This document shows, piece by piece, positions 34,716 to 44,526 of a DNA stretch of 64,000 nt (positions are counted from its first letter, which is position 1; each line of letters starts with the position of its first letter). Under the pieces are notes generated by a model. It saw nothing but the letters and a program-made list of their open reading frames with translations, ran no database searches and was not told where the DNA came from. The position numbers were made by a program, and so were the translations under genes. Origin of the DNA: Lactobacillus selangorensis (GTDB lineage Bacteria; Bacillota; Bacilli; Lactobacillales; Lactobacillaceae); NCBI RefSeq assembly GCF_001437205.1, contig NZ_JQAZ01000003.1, forward strand, positions 1 to 64,000, in the 5' to 3' direction.

Positions 34716-35927
34716 TTGAAAGTAGCAGCACCTTTTCAGGAATACTGGCAGCAGCAGGGATTTACCCAGTTCTCGCCGATTCAAGAAGCCGTTTATGAAC
34801 CGCTGAAAAACGGCCAGTCCGTACTGGGACTCGCTCCCACCGGCTCCGGCAAGACACTTGCTTTTGCCTTGCCGCTGTTAGAAACAATCACGCCGAAAGC
34901 TGGTCTGCAGGTGCTGATTCTGGCGCCGTCGCAAGAACTGGCGATTCAGCTGCGGGATGTTATCCAGCCGTACGCTAAATTGGTCGGCATCACGCTGCAG
35001 AGTGTGACCGGGAAAGCTAATCGCAAGCGGCAGCTGGAGAAGCTGAAGGCGAAGCCGGAAATGATTATTGCCACCAGCGGCCGCCTAATCGAATTGGTTG
35101 CCCAGAAGAAGATTAAGTTGAATCAGTTAAAGACGATTGTCGTCGATGAAGCCGATGCTGTCTTGGCTGACGACCGGATGGAAAATGTCCGTGAAATCGT
35201 TGACTTAGTGCCGCACTTTCCGCAATTGGCCTTCTTCAGTGCGACCGAATCGCAATTACTGCAGGAGCTGCCGAAATGGTTCGGCAAGGACATCCAAGTA
35301 ATCGATGTCCGGTCGATCGACCATACGCAGGGACAGGTGCGCCATGAGCTTATCCAAGTGTCGAATGTCCGCAAGCCGACCGTTTTACGCCAGTTAGCGC
35401 ATCAAAAAGGGATGCGGGCGTTAGTCTTTTTCAATCAGGAATCTGCCTTGCAGAAAACGGCAGCCACTTTGAAACACCACAACGTGTCCTTTGCGATGCT
35501 GGTCAGCCATAGCCGCCAAGTCGAACGGCAGGCTGCCCTGCGTGAATTCCGGCAGGGTAAAGTAGCGCTGCTGCTGGCAACGGATGTCGCCGCACGGGGA
35601 TTGGATATTGCCAATTTGCCGACCGTTATCAATTACGATCTGCCGCAGAAGCTCACGACCTATATCCATCGAGTCGGTCGAACTGGCCGGATGGGTGCCA
35701 ACGGTGAAGTGATCAACCTTGGCGATGACCACGATAAACGGGATCTTCAGCATCTGCTGGGCGATCAGTACCAGCTCATCAAGGTCACGGCGCCGCACAC
35801 GACCGAAATGACCCAACCGAAAAAACAGACGGATGAACATGCCGCTGCGCCAAAAACGGTGCCGACTAAAAAGAAGCACAAAAAAAATCGCAAACGGGCG
35901 CAAAAAAATAAAGGAAAACATAAGTAA
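34716..35927 (+). CDS. DEAD-box RNA helicase
   Basis: A 403-residue helicase: Q motif FTQFSPIQEAVY, motif I APTGSGKT, Ia LAPSQELA, II VDEADAVL (DEAD), III SATE, V ATDVAARGLDIANL and VI HRVGRTGRMG. The C-terminus is a lysine-rich tail (KKKHKKNRKRAQKNKGKHK), typical of RNA-binding extensions. The start is TTG at 34,716, placed after TGGGGAA; this gives the canonical N-terminus. It is probably involved in ribosome assembly or cold adaptation, by family. Confidence 0.93.
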   Translation: MKVAAPFQEYWQQQGFTQFSPIQEAVYEPLKNGQSVLGLAPTGSGKTLAFALPLLETITPKAGLQVLILAPSQELAIQLRDVIQPYAKLVGITLQSVTGKANRKRQLEKLKAKPEMIIATSGRLIELVAQKKIKLNQLKTIVVDEADAVLADDRMENVREIVDLVPHFPQLAFFSATESQLLQELPKWFGKDIQVIDVRSIDHTQGQVRHELIQVSNVRKPTVLRQLAHQKGMRALVFFNQESALQKTAATLKHHNVSFAMLVSHSRQVERQAALREFRQGKVALLLATDVAARGLDIANLPTVINYDLPQKLTTYIHRVGRTGRMGANGEVINLGDDHDKRDLQHLLGDQYQLIKVTAPHTTEMTQPKKQTDEHAAAPKTVPTKKKHKKNRKRAQKNKGKHK

Positions 35928-35933
35928 AAGAAA

Positions 35934-35966
35934 CAAGCTCAACCACGCCGTTGAGCTTGCTTTTTT
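35934..35966 (+). terminator. Intrinsic terminator after the DEAD-box gene
   Basis: CAAGCTCAAC and GTTGAGCTTG form a 10-bp stem followed by six T. Confidence 0.88.
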
Positions 35967-36012
35967 GTACCCACAAATATCCGCAGGAAATGTATCCGCT
36001 TTAAAAAGGGGA

Positions 36013-36047
36013 TTGTAAGCCCTTTACATTTATGGTAAAACTATAAT
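36013..36047 (+). promoter_or_regulatory. Possible promoter with cre-like palindrome before PTS IIA
   Basis: TGTAAGCCCTTTACA at about 36,015-36,029 is an imperfect palindrome like a catabolite-responsive element, and TATAAT stands at 36,042-36,047. No good -35 lies at normal spacing, so the promoter call is tentative. Confidence 0.3.
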
Positions 36048-36111
36048 CGTAAGCTTTGTACCGGACCAGGTACAATGACAAAAAGGATCATTTGAAAAGG
36101 AGAATTGTATC

Positions 36112-36474
36112 ATGGCAGAAGAGAAGCAGACTGAACAGACAGACGACGAAAAACAAATGCAGACCATCATGGGGCTCATTATCAACGGTGGGAACGCCAA
36201 GAGCGATTCCATGGAAGCCATCCAAGCTGCAAAGAAGGGTGATTTCAAGAAGGCCGACGAAAAATTAGCCGATGCCAACAAATCTTTAGCGGAAGCACAC
36301 AACACACAAACGGGGATGCTGACACAAGAAGCCCAAGGCAATCATGTCAAGGTCAGTTTGTTAATGGTTCATTCGCAGGATCATTTGATGACAGCAATCA
36401 CTTTCCATGATTTAGCCGTTGAAATCGTCGATTTGTACAAAAAAATCGCCGGTGTCCCAGTCGACGAAGATTAG
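36112..36474 (+). CDS. PTS lactose/cellobiose-family IIA component
   Basis: A 120-residue all-helical IIA protein: IMGLIINGGNAKSDSMEAIQ, then KLADANKSLAEAHNTQTGML, and the phosphorylation site region LLMVHSQDHLMTAITFHDLA with its conserved His (about residue 87). The N-terminus has an acidic extension. IIA takes phosphate from HPr and hands it to IIB. The matching IIC is at 37,936-39,303; no IIB gene lies in this cluster. Confidence 0.93.
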   Translation: MAEEKQTEQTDDEKQMQTIMGLIINGGNAKSDSMEAIQAAKKGDFKKADEKLADANKSLAEAHNTQTGMLTQEAQGNHVKVSLLMVHSQDHLMTAITFHDLAVEIVDLYKKIAGVPVDED

Positions 36475-36482
36475 TTTTAAAG

Positions 36483-36519
36483 CGTTACCCACAGCACAGC
36501 AGGTTTAAGCAGAGAAAGA
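36483..36519. repeat. Short intergenic repeat, copy 1
   Basis: CGTT, then CCACAGCACAGCA, then GAGAAAGA, in the same order and total length (37 bases) as at 41,841-41,877. Both copies belong to the beta-glucoside cluster. Role unknown. Confidence 0.4.
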
Positions 36520-36528
36520 AGAATTAGT

Positions 36529-36942
36529 ATGAAAGTTACGAAAACATTGGATGTACCAGCAGATTTCTTTTACAAACGCGTGATTGATTCCGTTCTGTTC
36601 GATATCCGCAAGCAGACTGGGAAAACTGTTCCCGTAGCGGCATTAAAAGGCTTTAAATATCGGAAGGATTTCGGCAACGGCAACAGTGCTGATATCGAGA
36701 TTACTCAGGCCATCCAGAACCAGAGTTATCACTACAAGACTGTGTCCAACCGGAATACGTACGAGGCCAGTTACAACATTTTCCCAATTGATGACAAGTC
36801 GATTAAGGTCGTTTACAGTGAACATGTCAAAGCAGCCAACTCGATGCAGCGCACCAACGATATCATCGTTCAAATGCTGCTTGGGTTCTTGCGGAAACGC
36901 AATTGCAAGAAGATGCTGTCTCAAATTGCGGCTTCTTATTAG
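36529..36942 (+). CDS. DUF3284 protein
   Basis: A 137-residue protein starting MKVTKTLDVPADFFYKRVI, followed by KGFKYRKDFGNG and a long beta-rich body ending FLRKRNCKKMLSQI. This pattern is DUF3284, a START-like small protein that very often sits beside beta-glucoside PTS genes in lactic acid bacteria. Its role is not established. It is followed by a terminator. Confidence 0.85.
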   Translation: MKVTKTLDVPADFFYKRVIDSVLFDIRKQTGKTVPVAALKGFKYRKDFGNGNSADIEITQAIQNQSYHYKTVSNRNTYEASYNIFPIDDKSIKVVYSEHVKAANSMQRTNDIIVQMLLGFLRKRNCKKMLSQIAASY

Positions 36943-36963
36943 ATCTGATTTTGTTTAAACCGT

Positions 36964-37000
36964 AAGGGTCTGTGACAAGCAATTGTCCAAACCCTTTTTT
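36964..37000 (+). terminator. Intrinsic terminator after DUF3284
   Basis: AAGGGT and ACCCTT form the outer stem and GACAA with TTGTC the inner, followed by six T. Confidence 0.75.
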
Positions 37001-37026
37001 GCGTATCTGCGAAAGGAAGAATCACG

Positions 37027-37777
37027 ATGTTTTCAATGACAGATGTCAAAGAACTGAATAATCTGGAACTAATGGTGTACAACTATATCGTCGCCAACCA
37101 CACCGCCGTTGAGACGATGACGATTCGCCAGCTCGCCAGCAAGACCCACGTTTCGACGACAACCGTGCTTCATTTCTGTGAAAAAATGGGCTATTCTGGC
37201 TTTTCAGAGATGAAATATGCCTTGAAGATCGACCGGCAGCAGCGCGTCCCGCACACTCAGCCGTATCAAGTCGGCAACGAGATTGAAGGCTTTCTGCAGA
37301 AGGTCGACGACCCCGATTTTGCCGTTATCCTGCAGACGGCGACGCAAATTATTTTGACGGCCCGTAACTTGTATTTCTGGGGAATTGGGACCAGCGGCAG
37401 TTTAGCGCAATATGGGGCCCATTATTTCTCCAATTTAGGTTCCTACGCACTGGCGATTACCGGCCCGTTTCCCCAGCCAGTTTTTCCAGCATGCGGCGGT
37501 GATTGTTTTGTCAGTATCTGGCGAAACGGAACAAACGCTTGATCAGGCCCAGTTTTACCAGCAGAACGGCGGCCAAGTGATTGCCATTACCAATCAGGGC
37601 AATTCAACGTTGGCGCACATGGCCGATCTTGTCATCCCGTATTACATGCCGGAACGGATGCTCGATGACATCAATTTGACCACCCAGATTCCCGTCGTTT
37701 ATATCTTAGAATGCCTTGCCTATCAGGTGCAGAGTGTCAAAGCGGCGGCCAATCAAGATGCAACCCCGAAAGCGTGA
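37027..37777 (+). pseudogene. RpiR/MurR-family regulator, frameshifted
   Basis: The first frame (from ATG 37,027) gives the RpiR helix-turn-helix (MTIRQLASKTHVSTTTVLHF) and the first part of the SIS sugar-phosphate domain (FWGIGTSGSLAQYGAHYF). After about 37,470 the protein continues in the +1 frame: VIVLSVSGETEQTLDQ and GGQVIAITNQGNSTLA to the stop at 37,777. The change lies at GTTTTTCC (about 37,477-37,484); one T fewer would give a continuous protein of about 250 residues. It is either a broken gene, a slippage-prone tract or a sequencing error. It would regulate the neighbouring PTS genes. Confidence 0.8.
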
Positions 37778-37868
37778 AGCAGCGCACAAATTGTTTTTTC
37801 GACTCGCATTTGTTTTTTTACCATGTGGAAGCATTTACAAAGCCGGTCGGCGGCTCGTATGATAAATA

Positions 37869-37884
37869 GTGAAAGCGAATCCAA
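37869..37884 (+). promoter_or_regulatory. Catabolite-responsive element (cre) before PTS IIC
   Basis: TGAAAGCGAATCCA fits the cre consensus for CcpA at all positions except the first outer base. It lies about 50 bases before the IIC start codon, as expected for repression by glucose. Confidence 0.55.
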
Positions 37885-37935
37885 AACAACTTTGGCCAAA
37901 GAAAATGATTCGTTTCATAAAAGGGGTGTATCAAC

Positions 37936-39303
37936 ATGAATGAGTGGATCAACAACAAATTATTACCACCAATTATGAAATTCGTGAATACAAAAGCCAT
38001 CAACGCATTAAAGGATGGGATGATTTACAGTATTCCGTTTATCATTATCGGATCAATTTTCTTGATTTTAGCCAACTTGCCGATTCCATCATGGGCAGCG
38101 TGGATGCAGAGTACGGGATTAACTGCTTATTGGAACGTTGCTTACAATGCGTCATTTGGGGTCATGGCGATCTTTGCGGTCGTCGGGATTTCATACGTCT
38201 GGGTCCGTGACGATGGGTTTGAACCCTTAGCCGCAGGTCTGACAGCATTAGTTAGTTTCTTCCTGGTAATGCGTCCTTCCACAAACGTGGCGAACGCAGC
38301 CGGCAAGGTTTTGATTACTGGTAAAAACATGGGGCTCTTCGGCGGCGGTTATATCGATCGCACATGGTTAGGCGGTCAGGGCATGATTGCAGCTATTATT
38401 ATTGGAATGCTGACCGGATGGGCATACTCATGGTTCTTAAAGCGGAACATTACCATCAAGTTACCGGAACAAGTACCTGCTAACGTTGCGAACTCGTTCG
38501 TTGCTTTGATTCCGGCCAGTGTGATTGTAACCTTCTGGCTGATTGTTTACATGTGCTTCGACTTCTTCGGTCATACAACGATGACCCAGTGGATTTACAC
38601 CGTTGTGCAGACACCATTACAAGGTTTGACCGATACTTTCTGGGGCGCCATGGCAATCGCCGTATTGGTCCCATTCTTCTGGTTCTTCGGGGTGCATGGT
38701 GCCGTGATCGTCAGTGGGATTATCAGCCCATTGCTGCAGGCGAACGCTCAGGCCAACGCTGCTATTTTAAAGGCACATGGGGTTGTCAATGCTTCTAATG
38801 GCGGCCACATCGTTACGCAGTCACTTTTGGATCAATTCGGGACAGTCACTGGTTCTGGGGTCACGATTGGATCAGTCATCTTCATGGTCTTCTTTGCGAG
38901 ATCAGAACAGATGCGCAGTTTAGGAAAACTGAAAATTGCGCCGATGATTTTCAACATCAACGAACCGATTCTGTTCGGGATGCCGATTGTAATGAACCCG
39001 ATGCTGGCAATTCCATTTATTTTCACGCCAGCCATTTCAATGGGCTTGACCTACTTTGCCATTAAATTTGGGATTATCCCGTACTTCACTGGTGTCATGG
39101 TTCCTTGGACAACACCAGCAATCATCAGCGGGTTCTTCGTCGGCGGTTCTTGGAAGACGGCCGTCTGGCAGGCTGCCATGCTTGTTTTGACCTTCTTCAT
39201 CTACTTACCATTTGCACGTAAGCAGGATAGTATCTACTACGCTGAAGAAAAAGCTAATGAAAAAGCCGACACCACAAGCAACGACAAAAAAGTGACGGCT
39301 TAA
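37936..39303 (+). CDS. PTS cellobiose-family IIC permease
   Basis: A 455-residue membrane protein with about ten hydrophobic helices. Landmarks of the lactose/cellobiose IIC family are NTKAINALKDGMIYSIPFII near the start, FFWFFGVHGA in the middle, and NINEPILFGMPIVMNP, where the N-E-P segment belongs to the sugar-binding site. It transports and phosphorylates a beta-glucoside. The ribosome binding site is AAAGGGG. A 6-phospho-beta-glucosidase gene follows after a terminator-like hairpin. Confidence 0.93.
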   Translation: MNEWINNKLLPPIMKFVNTKAINALKDGMIYSIPFIIIGSIFLILANLPIPSWAAWMQSTGLTAYWNVAYNASFGVMAIFAVVGISYVWVRDDGFEPLAAGLTALVSFFLVMRPSTNVANAAGKVLITGKNMGLFGGGYIDRTWLGGQGMIAAIIIGMLTGWAYSWFLKRNITIKLPEQVPANVANSFVALIPASVIVTFWLIVYMCFDFFGHTTMTQWIYTVVQTPLQGLTDTFWGAMAIAVLVPFFWFFGVHGAVIVSGIISPLLQANAQANAAILKAHGVVNASNGGHIVTQSLLDQFGTVTGSGVTIGSVIFMVFFARSEQMRSLGKLKIAPMIFNINEPILFGMPIVMNPMLAIPFIFTPAISMGLTYFAIKFGIIPYFTGVMVPWTTPAIISGFFVGGSWKTAVWQAAMLVLTFFIYLPFARKQDSIYYAEEKANEKADTTSNDKKVTA

Positions 39304-39311
39304 TCTCAAGT

Positions 39312-39351
39312 AAAAAAGGAGTCCCATCCTTGCGGCGGGCGCTCCTTTTTT
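39312..39351 (+). terminator. Intrinsic terminator between PTS IIC and GH1
   Basis: AAAAAAGGAG and CTCCTTTTTT pair, with an inner CCC/GGG stem and a T run. Read-through would be needed to express the glucosidase from the IIC promoter. Confidence 0.7.
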
Positions 39352-39369
39352 ACCATTCAAATCACATGA

Positions 39370-40863
<1,494 letters not shown>

Positions 40864-40864
40864 A

Positions 40865-41764
40865 ATGAAAAAATATTTAGGAATCGATATCGGCGGAACG
40901 ACGCTCAAAGTCGGACTCGTCGACGAAAGCGGGCATCTTTCCCATTTTAAACAAGTCAAAACAGCCGCTCATGGTGATGAAATTCTGAAGACAATCGGCC
41001 AGTTGAGTTGTGACTATCAAAAAATCACACCGATTGAGGGAATCGGCGTCAGTGCACCTGGAATCGTTCATCAGGACGGTTTCATGACCACTGGCGGCGC
41101 CATTCGGGATTTCTACCAGGTCAATCTGAAGGATTTGATCGAAGCTCAAACCGATTTGCCGGTCAGCATCGAAAATGATGCCAATGCCGCAATCATTGCT
41201 GAAAAATGGCTTGGCAATGCTCAAACGTACCATAACTATATTATGCTCGTTTTAGGAACCGGCGTTGGCGGCGGCATCGTCATCAACGACCAGATTTATC
41301 GGGGCCGGCAGGGAATGGCCGGCGAGTTCGGGATGATGAAAGTCGTGCCGACCCAGCCAGGGCAGGATGAACGCCTGGCGACACTGAGCTTAAACGGTGC
41401 CGTTGTCGGCGGATTGCTTGCCGACTACAACAATCGCGCCCATGACAACGTGACTGATGCCCGTGTTCTGTATGAACGGGCGGACCAAGGCGATTCAAAC
41501 GCACAGCACGCCTTCCGTCATTTCTACCTGAGTTTGTCCAATTGCTTGAATAATTTGGCGCTAGCTTACGATCCCGAAGCCATTTTGATTGGCGGCGGCA
41601 TCAGCGCCAACGCTACCTTTATGAAACAATTGATTGCTCGCTGTCAGCTTGACAAAGACGCTAACAGCGATACGAAACCCTTAGATTTTGCACCAATCAT
41701 GGCCGCTAAACTCCAAAACAACGCCGGGATTATTGGTGCGGTCTATCAACTGCTCCATCGTTAA
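40865..41764 (+). CDS. ROK-family sugar kinase
   Basis: A 299-residue ROK kinase: phosphate loop LGIDIGGTTLKVGLVD, then GVSAPGIVHQDG, the Asp/Glu region SIENDANAAIIAEKW, and LGTGVGGGIVINDQIYRG. The usual ROK zinc motif (C-x-C-G-x-x-G-C) is absent; in its place is GEFGMMKV followed by no cysteines, as in several ROK kinases of lactic acid bacteria. It could be a glucokinase for the glucose released next door, or a beta-glucoside kinase. The start at 40,865 lies just after the GH1 stop. Confidence 0.9.
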   Translation: MKKYLGIDIGGTTLKVGLVDESGHLSHFKQVKTAAHGDEILKTIGQLSCDYQKITPIEGIGVSAPGIVHQDGFMTTGGAIRDFYQVNLKDLIEAQTDLPVSIENDANAAIIAEKWLGNAQTYHNYIMLVLGTGVGGGIVINDQIYRGRQGMAGEFGMMKVVPTQPGQDERLATLSLNGAVVGGLLADYNNRAHDNVTDARVLYERADQGDSNAQHAFRHFYLSLSNCLNNLALAYDPEAILIGGGISANATFMKQLIARCQLDKDANSDTKPLDFAPIMAAKLQNNAGIIGAVYQLLHR

Positions 41765-41840
41765 ATAATCAAACCGTTAAACCACATTGCATCGTGTGAA
41801 AAAATCGAAATAAGAGAGAAACAGAACGTGTCCCCAATCA

Positions 41841-41877
41841 CGTTCAACCACAGCACAGCAAGTATTTGCGAGAAAGA
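41841..41877. repeat. Short intergenic repeat, copy 2
   Basis: Shares CCACAGCACAGCA and GAGAAAGA with 36,483-36,519 in the same order. It sits immediately before a terminator. Confidence 0.4.
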
Positions 41878-41880
41878 GAA

Positions 41881-41912
41881 AACACCGCCGGCAGGGAACC
41901 GGCGGTGTTTTT
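41881..41912 (+). terminator. Intrinsic terminator after the ROK gene
   Basis: AACACCGCCGG and CCGGCGGTGTT form a GC-rich 11-bp stem followed by T. Confidence 0.88.
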
Positions 41913-41940
41913 GTGTGGGTCATTCGAAGGTTGAAGCAAT

Positions 41941-41982
41941 AAAAAAGCCAACCTATTTTTAAAGCTTTCAAAAATAGGTTGG
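41941..41982 (-). terminator. Intrinsic terminator of the tRNA-Arg transcript
   Basis: CCAACCTATTTTT (41,948-41,960) and AAAAATAGGTTGG (41,970-41,982) pair perfectly. On the minus strand the stem is followed by a T run, as expected for the leftward tRNA gene. Confidence 0.78.
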
Positions 41983-42006
41983 TCAAAGGTTGGTGAATGC
42001 TTGAAA

Positions 42007-42080
<74 letters not shown>

Positions 42081-42127
42081 AGACTCATTGCATTCAGTAT
42101 AAAAGTTTCTAAAAATCGTGTCAATGA

Positions 42128-42319
42128 CTAGACGAGATGCTGGGCCAGCCAAGTTTGTGTGTACAGGAAGGTTGCCGCTAAACTGATGATGCCGATGACG
42201 GCAATCAGCAGCAGTATTTTACTGGGCTGGTGCTTGATTAGGTTAACAATGCCCATGCCTAAACAGAAAACACTGACCAGCGTTTCGAGACTCATGATGA
42301 ATAACAGGCCGCCGTACAT
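42128..42319 (-). CDS. Small two-helix membrane protein
   Basis: A 63-residue protein with two hydrophobic helices (LVSVFCLGMGIVNLI and KILLLIAVIGIISLAATFLY) and a short loop with KHQPSK between. Its ATG overlaps the stop of the pepS gene as TAATG, so translation is probably coupled. No family recognised. ATG at residue 9 is an alternative start. Confidence 0.55.
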   Translation of the reverse strand: MYGGLLFIMSLETLVSVFCLGMGIVNLIKHQPSKILLLIAVIGIISLAATFLYTQTWLAQHLV

Positions 42320-43554
42320 TAGACCCAGTCGCCCGCACGGAAAATCGGCACAATTGTTCCGTCAGCTGTGACGCCGTCGATATTCATCTGATTCGAACCG
42401 ACCATAAAATCGACATGAATCTGACTCTGATTGAGGCCGGCTTCCTGCAGCTGGAGCTGGTTCATTTCAGTCCCGTCAGCGACACAGAAAGCATAGGCTG
42501 CACCCAGGGCCAAGTGATCGGAGGCGTTCTCATCGAAGAGGGTGTTGTAGAAGGTAATCCCAGACTGGGAGATTGGCGATGGGTCAGGCACGAGTGCACA
42601 TTCGCCTAATGAACGTGAACCTGGGTCAGTATCGAGCAAATGCTGGAGAACATCGTTGCCTTCATCGGCGAAGGCCTTTACGACTTTGCCATCTTTGAAT
42701 TCGAAGGACATGCCGGACAAAGTTGTGCCAGCATAGCTCAATGGCTTCGTCGAAACGACAGTGCCGTCGATTCGCCGGTAATCCGGCGCCGTAAACACTT
42801 CCTCGGTTGGCATGTTGGCCATAAACGTTTCCCCAGCGGCGTTTTTGCTGCTGGCACCATACCAGATATGATTCTTCGGCAAGCCGATTGTCAAATCGGT
42901 GCCAGGCGCCATGTAATGGAGATGGTCGAATTGGGCTTGATTGAGTTCGGCAGCTTTAGCAGACAATTTTTGGTCATGGTCGCGCCAGGCCTGAATCGGG
43001 TCTTCCTGGTCAATCCGGCACGTCTTGAAGATTTCTTCCCACAGTTTATCGACGGCATCGGCAGGTGACAGGTCAGGAAAGACCTTTTCGGCCCATTTTT
43101 GGCCGGCCGCCGCTACAACTGTCCAGCTGACTTGGTTGGCCTGTGTCGCCTGCCGTAACGGCCGCAGCAGTTTGCCTTGGGCCGTCTGATAAGTCGCAAT
43201 CCGTTTCGAGTCGATGCCTTCGAGATTAGCTGGGTCAGAGGACATCACTGAAATGCGCTTGGCTTTCTTAGCAAGCCATTCCTCATATTGCTTGCTTTCG
43301 TAGTCGGGGACTTCGGCCAAACGGTCTTCGTCAGCATGGTCAAGCGTCAATCGCTCGATGGTGTCGTCCTTCCATTGGACGAGAACTTGGGCGGCACCGT
43401 AATCATAGGCAGTCGCCACAATGTGATGGGCGAGTTCGGTCTCTTCGGTCGTAATTTGGAGGACAACGGTGTCGCCCTTTTTTACATTGATGCCAACCTG
43501 GACAATTAAATCGGCATATTTTTGCAACTGAGCTTCAAAATTCGGAAGTGTCAT
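42319..43554 (-). CDS. pepS: Aminopeptidase PepS-like (M29 family)
   Basis: A 411-residue enzyme with the thermophilic-aminopeptidase (M29) pattern: FEAQLQKYADLIVQVGINVK at the start, NMPTEEVFTAPDYRRIDGTV with the metal-binding Glu residues, then SLGECALVPDPSPIS, and DFMVGSNQMNIDGVTADG at the end. It is a cytosolic metal-dependent aminopeptidase that trims peptides in lactic acid bacteria. The start at 43,554 follows a GAAGGAA site. Confidence 0.92.
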   Translation of the reverse strand: MTLPNFEAQLQKYADLIVQVGINVKKGDTVVLQITTEETELAHHIVATAYDYGAAQVLVQWKDDTIERLTLDHADEDRLAEVPDYESKQYEEWLAKKAKRISVMSSDPANLEGIDSKRIATYQTAQGKLLRPLRQATQANQVSWTVVAAAGQKWAEKVFPDLSPADAVDKLWEEIFKTCRIDQEDPIQAWRDHDQKLSAKAAELNQAQFDHLHYMAPGTDLTIGLPKNHIWYGASSKNAAGETFMANMPTEEVFTAPDYRRIDGTVVSTKPLSYAGTTLSGMSFEFKDGKVVKAFADEGNDVLQHLLDTDPGSRSLGECALVPDPSPISQSGITFYNTLFDENASDHLALGAAYAFCVADGTEMNQLQLQEAGLNQSQIHVDFMVGSNQMNIDGVTADGTIVPIFRAGDWV

Positions 43555-43734
43555 TGTCGATTCCTTCTTTCATAAGATATTTTCTTCAGCGTACGGCATT
43601 TTGGGTGGGCACGCAAGCAAAACCATTTTTAGGCACAATAACTTTTTTGCAGAAACTGGCGAGGCGCTATTTTAAATCACGGGCATAAATGGTAAAATAA
43701 CGATAACAAAGAGGTTGGAATACATATTTGTGAT

Positions 43735-43789
43735 ATTTTATCGAATAAAATTATTGATTTGACACGATAAAATAACGCGACAGTCTGTC
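43735..43789. promoter_or_regulatory. Candidate TetR operators
   Basis: Two palindromes lie upstream of the TetR gene: ATTTTAT-CGA-ATAAAAT (43,735-43,751) and GACAG-T-CTGTC (43,779-43,789), the second only 23 bases before the start codon. TAAAATAACG also occurs twice (43,693-43,702 and 43,768-43,777). TTGACA at 43,759-43,764 may be a -35 box. Confidence 0.45.
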
Positions 43790-43812
43790 ATTCGGATAAA
43801 GGGGTATTGTTT

Positions 43813-44445
43813 ATGGCACGAAAGAAAACGATTACGAAAAATCAAATTTTAAATGCTGCCTATGACTTGGTGGTTGAAGAAGGGTTTGCACATTTCACGG
43901 CACGCAACATTGCTAAACGCATGAATTGTTCGACCCAACCGATTTATTTAGAATTTGAATCCATGAAGGCGCTGAAATTGGCCGTCCTGGATAAGATCGA
44001 AAACTACTTACGTGAGGAAGGTTTGAATCATACTTATACCGGCGAACCGCTGATCGATCTATCGCTTTCTTACATCAATTTGGCAGTGGAGGAACGGCAA
44101 TTGTTCCGGGCTGTTTTCGTCGAAGATTACTTTGGCACAGAAGAAATGCGCCGTTTCGGGTTTGAATTGGGTTTAGAACGGCTGGACAAACTGCCAGCTG
44201 GTGCAGAATTCGACCCAGAACAGAAAACCAATATTGTGACCGGCATTTGGATTGCCGCCGCTGGGATTGCCGCATTGGCTTCGGCCGGATTTATCGGAAT
44301 TACGAGAGACCAGATGACTGAAATCTTACGGACCGTACAGGATTATTTCTTCAAGAATCATGATTTGAATTCAGCCGAAATGACAGCTGAGGTTCAGCAG
44401 CAGATGACCGAAACGATTACGGAGGATCTTCCCAAGAGCGTTTAG
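43813..44445 (+). CDS. TetR-family transcriptional regulator
   Basis: A 210-residue regulator. The N-terminal helix-turn-helix is TKNQILNAAYDLVVEEGFAH followed by FTARNIAKRMNCSTQPIYLE, the standard TetR layout. The C-terminal ligand domain is helical, with WIAAAGIAALASAGFIGITR. ATG at 43,813 follows AAAGGGG at good distance. The ligand and targets are unknown; it is divergent from pepS and may regulate itself. Confidence 0.92.
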   Translation: MARKKTITKNQILNAAYDLVVEEGFAHFTARNIAKRMNCSTQPIYLEFESMKALKLAVLDKIENYLREEGLNHTYTGEPLIDLSLSYINLAVEERQLFRAVFVEDYFGTEEMRRFGFELGLERLDKLPAGAEFDPEQKTNIVTGIWIAAAGIAALASAGFIGITRDQMTEILRTVQDYFFKNHDLNSAEMTAEVQQQMTETITEDLPKSV

Positions 44446-44464
44446 GAGAGTCGAAGTAATCGCT

Positions 44465-44492
44465 TTTGTCATGTTCGGAAGATTGGTATACT
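44465..44492 (+). promoter_or_regulatory. Candidate promoter of UDP-GlcNAc 2-epimerase gene
   Basis: TTTGTC (44,465-44,470) and TATACT (44,487-44,492), spacer 16, about 35 bases before the GTG start. Confidence 0.45.
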
Positions 44493-44526
44493 AGTAGTAT
44501 CGAAAGTAACTAGAGGAGGATTTCTC

